A stretch of DNA of 64,000 nucleotides from Piliocolobus tephrosceles (lineage: Eukaryota; Chordata; Mammalia; Primates; Cercopithecidae): assembly GCF_002776525.5 (NCBI RefSeq), contig NC_045443.1, positions 53,774,991 through 53,838,990 of the forward strand, read 5' to 3'. The number at the start of each line of letters is the position of its first letter. Position 1 is the first letter of the stretch. Shown piece after piece: positions 34,701 to 46,700 of the stretch. A program made the translations under genes and the position numbers. The notes under the pieces were generated by a model. It was not told the DNA's origin and did no database searches. It was given only the letters and a program-made list of their open reading frames with translations.

Positions 34701-37700
34701 GTTCATGCCATTCTCCTGCCTCAGCCTCCTGAGTAGCTGGGACTACAGGCACCTGCTAACGTGCCCGGCTAATTTTTTGTATTTTTAGTAGAGACAGGGT
34801 TTTACCGTGGTCTCGATCTCCTGACCTTGTGATCTACTCGCCTCGGCCTCCCAAAGTGCTGGGATTACAGGTGTGAGCCACCGTGAGCCACCGTGCCCGG
34901 CACAACTAAGTTTCTTAAAAGAATTCTCTAGAATAGTGCTGCCCAATGGACATATGAGAGAAACATATATACTTTTTTTTTTTTTTTGAGATGGAGCCTT
35001 GCTCTGTCACCCAGGCTGGAGTGCTGTGGCGCGACCTCAGCTCACTGCAAGCTCCGCCTCCTGGGTTCCTGCCATTCTGCCTCAGCCTCCCGAGTAGCTG
35101 GACTACAGGTGCCCACCACCACACCCGGCTAATTTTGTTTTTTTGTATTTTTAGTAGAGATGGGGTTTCACCATGTTAGCCAGGATGGTCTTGATCTCTT
35201 GACCTTGTGGTCCACCTGCCTTGGCCTCTCAAAGTGCTGGGATTACAAGCGTGAGCCACTGCGCCCGGCCACATATATACTTTTGAATACTATATTAGTC
35301 ACATTAAAAAAGGTGAAATTATTATTATTGAGACAAGATTTCACTCTGTCACACAGGCTGAAGTTCAGGGGTGCCGTCTTGGCCCACAGCAGCCTCGACT
35401 TCCTGGGCTCAAGGGATCCTCCCATCTCTGCTTCCTGAGTAGCTGTAACTATAGGCATGTACCACCATGCCCAATTAATTTTTTTTTTTTTTTTTTTGGT
35501 ATCTGTAGAGACGAGGTCTCACTCTGTGGCCCGGGCTGGTCTCGAACTCCTGAGCTCAAGTGATCTCCCAGCCTTAGCCTCTGAAAGTGCTGAGATTACA
35601 GACACATGCCACCATGCCCAACTAAAATATTATTTTTGCATGTAATAAAAATTGAGATATATGACATTCTCTTTCATAAAAATCTTTTAGTGAGATATAA
35701 TATATATATATATATATATGTATTTTTTTTGAGAGTCTGACTCTGTTGCCCAGGCTGGAGTGCAGCGGCGCGATCTTGGCTTACTGCAACTTCTGCCTCC
35801 CGGGTTCAAGCGATTCTCCTACCTCAGCCTCCCAGCTAGCTGGGATTACAGGTGCCCACCACCACGCCAAGCTAATCTTTTGTATTTTTAGTAGAGACGG
35901 GGTTTCACCCTGTTGGTCAGGCTGGTCGCGAACTCCTGACCTCGTGATTTACCCGCTTCGGCCTCCCAAAGTGCTGGGATCACAGGTGTGAGCCATCGCA
36001 CCCGGCCCATGCCTTAAATGATCCTTCACCTCAGCCTCCCAAGTGGCTGGGACCACAGGGGGTGCCACCACAGCTGGCTAATTTTTTATTTTTAGTAGAG
36101 ACAAGGTCTCGCTATGTTGCTCAGGCTCGAGTCATGCCTTTTGGAGATTCAGAAGTTTTTACATTGAGTATGCTTTGTTTTTTTTTTTTTTTGAGATGGA
36201 GTCTTGCTCTGTCTCCCAGGCTGGAGTGCAGTGGGGCAATCTCGGCTCACTGCAACCTCCACCTCCCAGGTTCAAGCGATTCTTCTGCCTCAGCCTCCCG
36301 AGTAGCTGGGATTATATGTGCCCACCATCACGCCCGGCTAATTTTTGTATTTTTAGTAAAGACGGGGTTTCACCATGTGGGCAGGCTGGTCTTGGAACTC
36401 CTGACCTCAGGTGACCCACCCGCCTCAGCCTCCCAAAGTGCTGGGATTACAGGCATGAGCCACTCTGCCTGGCCTGCATTAAGTATTCTTTGATTTATAA
36501 AATAGTTTAAAAAATGTACAAAACAAAAATTTGAATATAGGCAGGGTGCAGTGGCTCATGCCTGTAATCCCAAAACTTAGGGAGGCCGAGGCAGGTGGAT
36601 TACCTGAGGTCGTGAGTTCGAGACCAGCCTGACCAACATGGAGAAACTCCATCTCTACTAAAAATACAAAAATTAGCTGGACGTGGTGGCAGGCACCTGT
36701 AACTCCACCTACTGGAGAGGCTGAGACAGGAGAATCGCTGGAACCCAGGAGGCGGAGGTTGCAATGAGCCAAGATTGCACCACTGCACTCCAGCCTGGGT
36801 GACAGAGTAAGACTCTTTCTCTAAAAAAAAAAAAAAAAGAAGAATATACAATTTTATTCATCCATTTAATTACATAACCTGTGATACCCAACGGGAAAAT
36901 ATGACTGAGAATAAGAAAGGAGTTTCACGTAAAATTTGGATTTTAGTAGTATCCTATGTTTGTATGGAATTAAGAATCCTCATAATAGTTCTTTAAAAAG
37001 AGTAAGACAGAAATTATACTTTTTTTTTGAGACGAAGTCTCACTCTGTTGCCCAGGATGGAGTGCAGTGGGGTAACCTCAGCTCACTGCAACCTCTGCCT
37101 CCCGGGCTCAAGTGATTCTTGTGCCTCAGCCTCCTGAATAGCTGGGATTACAGGTGTGCGCCACCATGCCTGGCTAATTTTTGTATTTTTAGTAGAGATG
37201 GGGTTTAACCATGTTGGCCAGGCTGGTCTCAAACTCCTGACCTCAGGTGATCCACCCACCTTGACTTCCCAGAGTGCTGGGATTACAGGCGTGAGCCACC
37301 GTGCCCGGCCATATAATTTTTATTTTGAGACAAGGTATCTCTCTGACACCCAGGCTGGAGTACAGTGGTGTGATCAGGGCTTACTGCAGCCTTAACCTCC
37401 TGGCTCAAACAGCCTCTTGAGTAGCTGAGACCACAGGTGTACGCCAGCATGTCTAGCTAATTTTTTTTTGGAGAGACAAGGTCTCTCTGTGTTGCCCAGG
37501 GTGGTCTCAAACTCCTGGGCTCAAGTGATCCTCTTGCCTCAGCCTCCCAAAGTGCTGGAATTACAGGTGTGAGGTGACCGGTTAGCGAGCATTACTGCCT
37601 GAGCTCTGCCTTATGTTAGATCAGCAGAAGCACTAAATTCTCATAGGAGCATGAACCCTATTGTGAACTGCGCATGTGAGGGATCTAGGTTGTGCACTTC

Positions 37701-40700
37701 TTATCAGAATCTAATGCCTGATGATTTGAGGTAAAAAAGTTTCATCCTGGAACCATCCCCAACTCCTCCCCATCTCTTTGAAGTCCGTGCAAAAATTGTC
37801 TTCCAAAGAACTGGTCCCTGATGCCAAAAAGGTTGGGGAGTGCTGCTATGCAGCATCTCTCTTTTTTTTTTTTGAGACGGAGTTTCACTCTTGTTGCCCA
37901 GGCTGGAATGCAATGGCGTGATCTTGGCTCACCACAACCTCCACCTCCCGGGTTCAAGCGATTCTCCTGCCTCTGCCTTCCAAGCAGCTGGGATTATAGG
38001 CATGTGCCACCACACCTGGCTATTTTTGTATTTTTTGGATAGACGGGGTTTCTCCATGTTGGTCAGGCTGGTCTCAAACTCATGACCTTGGGTGATCCGC
38101 CCACCTGGGCCTCCCAAAGTGCTGGGATTACAGGTGGCTGTGAGCCACCGTGCCTGGCCTGCAGTATCTCTTAGGTGTTAGATTTGCCTTCCATTAGCAA
38201 GAAGATTTAGAAATTCCTTAGCTTCTTCAAATTCTTGTCTTTTTTTTTTTTTTGAGACAGTCTGTCTCTGTTGCCCAGGATGGAGTGCAGTGGCACAATC
38301 TTGGCTCACTGCAACCTCTGCCTCCTGGGTTCAACCGATTCTTCTGCCTCAGCTTCCCGGCTAGCTGGGATTACAGGCGCCTTCCACTACACCTGGTTAA
38401 TTTTTGTATATTTAGCAGAGATGGGGTTTCACCATGTTGCCAGGCTGGTCTTGAACTCCTGACTTCAAGTGATCCGCCTGCCTCGGCCTCCCAAAATGCT
38501 GGGATTATAGGCGTGAACCACTGCGTACAGCCAGCTTCTTCAAATTCTTGAATATACAACTCGGTAAACAGTTTAGACATATGTTTACCATAAAACCCAC
38601 CTATATGCATCAGAAACAAAGAACAAAAGTACTGCATATATAATAGTTGTTAAATAAATAGGTGGTGAATCTCAGAGACTGATTATTCATACTTATTGAT
38701 AGTTTAATCTTACAGTATAGATCCTAGCATTTAGAAGTTGTTTAGGAAATATGTGTTGAATCAGACTGGATTCAGTAACACCACTTGGGTAACTGCTGAA
38801 GAAAGGACACAAACATTGTATGCAGTTCCAGGACAAATGCTCATCCATTCTGGCTGAATCAGAGAATTAATTATTGGAGTGACCAATGGATATCTATATA
38901 AAAACCCTGTATTAAAGTGAAGCTTCAATATATTATCTTACCTCTGGTTCTATGTTTGACATCAGATTCAGCTTCATTCTCTTTTTCCTCTTCATTAGTG
39001 GAAATGGCATCCAATTCACGGCAGATGAAGCTGCAAGTAACAGAACAAGAGAATTTTTTTTTTTTTTTTTTGAGATGGAGTCTCACTCTGGCCAGGCTGG
39101 ACTGCAGTGGTGCGATCTTGGCTCACTGCAACCTCCGCCTCCCAGGTTCAAGTGATTCTCCTGCCTCAGCCTCCCGAGTAGCTGGGACTATAGGCATGTG
39201 CCACCAAGCCCAGCTAATTTTTGTATTTTTAGTAGAGACAGGGTTTCACCATGTTGGCCAGGATGGTCTCGATCTCTTAACCTTGTGATCTGCCCACCCT
39301 GCCCTCCCACAGTGTTGGGATTACAGGCATGAGCCACTGTGCCTGGCCACGAACAAGAGAAGTTTAATGTTAGTTTCTGGTCAGCATTATCCAGTGTATA
39401 ATAGCATGTGAATCCCATAAAATTTACTATAAAAAAATTATGTGGTCAACTTAAATTTGGGATATTCTAAACAGCATGATCTCTTCTTGGAGTTTTTCAT
39501 GCATATTATCATATGAAAGACCGTGAAATACTGTAGTAAAAGATACTTTTAATCTGTTTAAGTCAGAATTTCCTAAATTTATTTGACCTTAAAATCTTTT
39601 TCTTACATAACAGCAGGTGAAAAGCTTGTATTGTTCTATTAGGGCATCATCATCTAACCTTTGAACCTTATTTGGTTTCCCTAACCAAATATACCGTTCC
39701 CATGCAACTAATTCTCTAAGAAGGAGACTAATCCAATTATTTAAAATTCAGAACAACAATTACAAACAAGGAGTGATCAATGATCTGAAACATACCTTAT
39801 GGTTGGAACAGTAAATGGATCAAACTGGTCCACTTTCTGCAAATCAATAGGCACAGATATGCGACCTGTAAGAAGCAAAAGTTATAAACTGATGATTGTG
39901 GACTATAAATCATTATAGGCGTCTCCTATAAGTTATTTTTCGTTACAATTTTTTATCTAAGGCTTAGACAAAGGGTTAAACTTATCTGTTAAGAACCGTA
40001 TTTAGAAATATAAATTAAAGTACTTTCACATTAGCTGTGCCCTTACTTTTTTTTTGAGTTAAGGTCTCACTTTGTCATCCATGCTGGAGTATAGTAGCAT
40101 GGTCATAGCTCACTGCAGGCTTGAAGTCCTGGGCTCAAGTGATCCTCCCACCTCAGTTGTCTCCCAAAGTGCTGGGATTATAGATGTGAGCTACTGCACC
40201 TGGCCTGGCCAGTTTTTCAATTTTTGTTGAGTTGGGGTCTCACTGTGTTGCCCAGGCTGGCCTTGAACTTCTGGCCTCAAAACAATCCTCTTGCCTCAGC
40301 CTCCTGAGTTGCTAGGATTACAGGTGTCAACCACCATGTCCAGCATGCCTTTTACTTCTCTTTAGAAAACAACTGGCCAGGCGCAGCAGCTCACACCTGT
40401 AATCCCAGCACTTTGGGAGGCTGAGGAGGGTGGATCACAAGGTCAGGAGTTCAGGACCAGCCTGGCCAAGATGGTGAAACCCCGTCTCTACTAAAAATAC
40501 AAAAATTAGCCAGGTGTGATAGCAGGTGCCTGTAATCCCAGCTACTTGGGAGGGAGAGGCAGAGAACTGCTTGAACCTGGGAGGTGGAGGTTGCAGTGAG
40601 CCAAGATCAAGCCACTGCATTCCAGCCTGGGTGACAGAGCGAGACTCTGTCTCGGAAAAAAAAAAAACAAAAACACCAAAAAGCAAATGTGAAGACTGTT

Positions 40701-43700
40701 TTTTCTTTTTTTTTGAGACGGAGTCTTGCTCTGTCGCCCAGGCTGGAGTGCAGTGGCCAGATCTCAGGTCACTGCAAGCTCCGCCTCCCGGGTTCATGCC
40801 ATTCTCCTGCCTCAGCCTCCCTAGTTGCTGGGACTACAGGCGCCCACCACCTTGCCCGGCTAGTTTTTTTGTATTTTTTAGTAGAGATGGGGTTTCACCG
40901 TGTTAGCCAGGATGGACTCGATCTCCTGACCTCGTGATCCGCCCATCTCGGCCTCCCAAAGTGCTGGGATTACAGGCTTGAGCCACTGCGCCCGGCCCAT
41001 GAAGACTGTTTTAATAAGAGCTATTTCCCAGTTGCTCTTATCCCTGCTTTTATTTCTATATTTAGAAATAAAGTATATTTAAATATTCCATATTTAAGTT
41101 CAGGACAATCTCAGATTTACTAAGTCCTGAAAATAGAATAAAATAGATGGAAATATTTTATTTACATTAGCTTGTTTTTTTTTTTATTGAGATCAATACA
41201 GATACCCACATGTCAGATACCTTTAAAAAGCATTCTGGAAATAGAAATTACTCTACTCTTTTAACCCCCTCTAGGATACCATACAGAATTTAACACATCT
41301 CAAAAATGACATGAGGCTGGGTGCAGTGGCTCATGTCTGTAATCCCAGCACTTTGGGAGACTGGGGCAGGTGAACTGCTTGACCTCAAGAGTTCAAGACC
41401 ATCCTGGGCAATATGGCAAAACCCTGTCTACAAAATATTAGCTGGCTGTGGTAGCACGTGCCTGTAGTACCAGCTACTCGGGAGGGTGAGGCAGAAGGAT
41501 TGCTTGAGTTTGGGAGATTGAGCCTTTCAGTGAGCCGAGAGTGCATGGGTACACTCCAGCCTGGGTGACAGCATGAGACTCTGTCTCGAAAAAAAAAAAA
41601 AATTTTGTTTTTGTCAGTGCTAGGAGTAGAGTTCATTGCATTTCTTTCTTTTTTTCTTTTTTTTGTGAGACAAGGTCTCACTCTGTTGCCCAGACTGGAG
41701 TGCAGTGGCACCATCACAGCTCACTGCAGCCTTAACTTCCCAGGCTCAAGTGATCCTCCTGCCTTAGCCTCTTGAGTAGCTGGAACTACAGGCATGCACC
41801 ACCATGTCTAGCTACTTTGTGTATTTTTTGTAGAAAGGGGGTTTAGACATGTTGTCTAGGCTGGTGTCAGACTCTGGGGCACAAGTGATTTGCCCACCTT
41901 GCTCTCCTCAAGTGCTGGGATTACAGGAGTAAGCCACCACATATGGCCACACACAATTTTTTTTTTATGTCTTTGGATAAGTTACATCTTGGGCCACCGT
42001 TTTCTCATCTGTACAATGAGAGTTGTTGTCCTAAGATTTTGACGGTCCTCTCCAAATCTAATATGGAAACTCAGAAACCCAACTGAAAAAGTTACATAGT
42101 AGAAACTAATCTGGTAGCTACTTAACTGACAATATAAAAAACTAATTTAGGTATTAGGTGACAGAGCAATTCTTCTACCTTTAAATCATAGACATTATAT
42201 ATATTCAGACCTAATGCCATGCTTACTAAAGCAAATAGCAACTCATTTTTCTTTTAGTTTTCCTTAGTTCCCTTGTGTAGTACCTGTTTTAGGATGAACA
42301 CTAAAAGGGCTCTTCAGTAGATGATTGATTCCTTTGCTGACATTGATATCCAGCCGTGGAAAACAGTACTGGAGCATAATCTCCCACTCCAGCCAGGGTC
42401 CATATTTGTCATTTTTGATGTTATTCTAAAAGCAGATACAAGGCCAACATGAGGATCAGTAGGAACTGTTGAGGATTTCTTTAAAGAAAGTTAAAAAAAT
42501 GATCTTCAGGCCGGGCGCAGTGGCTCAAGTCTGTAATCCCAGCACTTTAGGAGGCCGAGACGGGCGGATCACGAGGTCAGGAGATCGAGACCATCCTGGC
42601 TAACACGGTGAAACCCCATCTCTACTAAAAAATACAAAAAACTAGCTGGGTGAGGTGGCGGGCGCTTGTAGTCCCAGCTACTTGGGAGCTTGAGGCAGGA
42701 GAATGGCGTGAACCCGAGAGGCAGAGCTTGCAGTGAGCTGAGATCTGGCCACTGCACTCCAGCCTGGGCAACAGAGTGAGACTCCGTCTCAAAAAAAAAA
42801 AAAAAAGATCTTCAACCATCTTTAACTGACTAGGCAAAACAATCAATTTAATTAAGAATTGCATTATTATAGCTGTAATACAGATTTCAATGGAACATAC
42901 CTGACATCTGCTGGCTACTTTCTTCAAGTGCTCCCAACGCTGAAGTGAATTTTGAGACTTTTGGAAGCCTTGTTGAAGTTCATCATGAATTGGTGATGGG
43001 TCATTAAGGAACAGACTCATTTAGGGGACATCAATGAACAACTTAGTTTTAAGTATGTATTACCACAAGGGTATCTTATAAATACTTAGAAAGTAGTTAT
43101 TAATATTCCTTGAAATATAAATGTTGGCCGGGCATGGTGGCTCAAGCCTGTAATCCCAGGACTTTGGGAGACTGAGGTGGGTGGATCACGTGAGGTCAGG
43201 AGTTTGAGACCAGCCTGGTGAACGTGGTGAAACCCCATCTCTACTAAAAATAGAAAAATCAGCAGGGCATGGTGGCTCACATCTGTAATCGTAGCTACTC
43301 TGTAGGCTGAGGCAGGAAAATTGCTTAAACCCGCAAGGTGAAGGTTGCAGTGAGCAGCGATTGTGCCACTGCACTACAGCCTGGGTGACAGAGTGAGACT
43401 CCATCTCAACAACCAACCAACCCACCCCACAAATGTTAAACTCAACAGCTGTATTCGGCTGGGCACAGTGGCTCATGACTGTATTCCCAACACTTTGGGA
43501 GGCTAAGGTGGGTGGATCATTTGAGGTCAGGAGTTTGAGACCAGCCTGGCTGACATGGTGAGACCCTGTCTCTACTAAAAATACAAAAATTAGCTGGGTA
43601 TGGTGGCGCACGCCTGTAGTCCCAGCTACTTGGGAGGCTGAGGGAGGAGAATCGTTTGAACCTGGGAGGCGGAGGTTGCAGTAAGCCAAGATCACAACAC

Positions 43701-46700
43701 TGCACACTCCAGCCTGGGCAACAGAGTGAGACTCTGTCTCCAAAAACAAACAAACAACCCCCAAAAAACAAACCAACACCAGTTGTATCACTGAAATCTT
43801 CCACTGTAAAAATACAGTGATGATATAACAAAAAGAATGCCAAAATAACTATAAGGTATGGTGTAAAGTTTTCCCTGGTCTGCATGTGTTTTGACTATGT
43901 GATTCACCATTCTTTAGCCATTAATTCTAGGACCAACTTCCAAAATGAGAAAACTGATTTGCAACATGGCCCCATTTTTTATTGTGTTCCAGACCAGAGA
44001 CACTAAAATCCAGAAATTCAAGAGATATTTTGTATAAAAAAGATTAAACTTATAAGTATATGAGAACTTACAAGCAGACATATCTAACATTTATAATATC
44101 ACAGATCAAAACAACTAGCTCACACAGAAATGATCACGGGAAAGGATATTTTCAGGAACAAGGGCTAAAATCTTATCCCAGCTTTCTTTATTTTTGAGAA
44201 TATCTTGATTAACCAAGGCATATTCTTCAAAGTATTTTTTTATTATGTTAATAGATTTTCTGTAGGAACAACAATAACAAAGGAGTCCCAACACTATTAG
44301 TAACACATATGCCACATAGGTATTGCTGCCATTGTAGGGAAGACTACTGCTTATTTTCATGACATTTTTAGAACCTAACTAGGTAAAATGGGAATACCAC
44401 CCTTTGCAGGATTATGATAATTAAATGAGACACTTTAAGGGAAAATAACCTGGCATAGAACCTGGCACAGAATATGTATACAAGAAATGTTTACTTTTTA
44501 AACCTCACAACTTAGAAGGTTAATATATGCAATAAGGGTAGAAAGTAACCAACCGAGGGCACCATAATACATCAGTAGCAGAATGTGGCATGCAGCCTAC
44601 ACTTTCCACTGTGAATTGCTTGTATTAATATCTCAACAATCATATAATGTTTGCAGTTCACAATATGCATCACATTTAACTCTTTCACTTAATCATTGAT
44701 ACAACTGTGAGACAGGTAGAGTGGATGTTGTTCTTCCCATCATAGAGATAAGGAAATGGAGGCAGCAATATTTTATCAAGATCATAGTACATGGCAGAAT
44801 AGGAATTTTTACTCCTAATATAAGGTTTTTTCCACTATCCTAGAGAAGTAGTGAATTCAGTGGAAAAAGCATGGGCTTTGGAGTCAGGCAGACCAGGGCA
44901 TGAATCCTAAATTTAACAACTAACTTGTTGTGTGATGCCAAGCTTATTATAAAATCTCTCTAAAACTCACTTTCCTTATCTATAAATGGAGATACCATCA
45001 AGTCTCTTGTGGGGTTTTTGTGAAGAGCAATGAGAACATCTGTAAAACACCTATTAGGAATACTGCAGCATAAAATAGGCACTCAATTAACCATAGCTAT
45101 TATTATTATAAAATGCTACCCAGCAGTGAAAATTGATAGCAAGTTAACTGTAAAGGCACATGCCAGTAAATGAGACACCTTAAAGTGTATGGAGACTTTT
45201 CCAACAGACCTGATAAAAGGGTGAATTTTTTCACTTAGGTGAACTTTCTTTTTAACATCTTGACCACCCTGAAAAATAAATCATTAAAAAAGAACTTCAT
45301 GTACACAATATAAATACAGTCATGTGCAATATAATGACATTTTAGTCAATGATGGACAGCATATAAGATGGTGGGCACGGTGGCTCACACCTGTAATCCC
45401 AGCACTTTGGGAGGCTGAGGTGGGTGGATCACCTGAGGTCAGGAGTTCCAGACCAGCCTGACCAATATGATGAAACCCTGTTTCCACTTGACACCACGCC
45501 TGGCTAAATACAAAACATTAGCCAGGCGTGGTGATAAGTGCCTGTAATCCCAGCTACTTGGGAGGCTGAGACAGAAGAATTGCTTGAACCCAGGACACGG
45601 AGGTTGCAGTGAGCAGAGATTGCGCCACTACACTCCAGCCTGGGCGACAGAGTGAGACTGTCTCAAAACAAACAAACAAAAAAATTTCGTAGGCTGGATG
45701 CGGTGGCTCACACCCGTAATCTCAGCATTTTGGGAGGCAGAGGTGGGAGGATAGTTTGAGTTTAGGAGTTCAAGAACACCCTGGGCAATATAGTGAGATC
45801 TTGTTTTTGCAAAAAATTTAAAAATTAGCTGGGCATGGTGGCGCATCCTTTAGTCCCAGCTACGCAGGGGGCTGAGGTAGAAGGATCACTTGAGACCAGG
45901 AGGTCAAGACTGCAGTAAGCTGTGGTCACGTCACTGTACTCCAGCCTGGGTGACAGGGTGAGACTGTGTCTCAAAAACAACAACAACAACAAAACAAAAT
46001 CAAAACCAAACTTTAACATGCTCTATTATTTTATATACGATAAATCTATTTTATCTATTATTATTATTATTATTTTTTGAGATGGAGTTTTGCTCTTGTT
46101 GCCCAGGCTGGAGTGCAATGGTGTGATCTCGGCTCACCGCAACCTCTGCCTCCCAGGTTCAAGCGATTCTCCTGCCTCAGCCTCCTAGTAGCTGGGATTA
46201 CAGGCGTGTACAACCACGCCTGGCTAATTTTGTATTTTTAGTAGAGTTGGGGTTTCTCCATGTTGGTCAGCCTGCTCTCGAACTCCCGACTTCAGATGAT
46301 CTGCCCGCCTCGGCCTCCCAAAGTGTTGGGATTACAGGCATGAGCCACCGCGTCCGGCCTTATCTATTATTTTATATATGCCACAAAGGAAGATTTTTAT
46401 AGCAAAACAAAATGAAATATCTTAAAACATGTAGCTACTATGACTTTAAATGATCTGTTGGTAAGATCATTTACTCTGCAATGTGAATGCCACTAAAGAT
46501 AGTTTCAGGCCAGCACGGTGGCTCATGCCTGTAATCCCAGCACTTTGGGAGGCTGAGGTGGGTGAATCACCTGAGGCCAGGAGTTCTAGACCAGCCTGGC
46601 CAACATGGTGAAGCCCAGTCTTTACTAAAAATACAAAATTTAGCTGGGCATGGTGGCGGGTGCCTGTAGTCCCAGCTACTCTGGAGGCTGAGGTGGGAAA

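Noticed and set aside
44115..44360. Membrane-like peptide upstream of PRIM1 exon 7
   Set aside because: Residues before RKSINIIKKY are intron sequence ahead of the TCCTACAG acceptor; the hydrophobic stretch is the pyrimidine-rich intron end translated.
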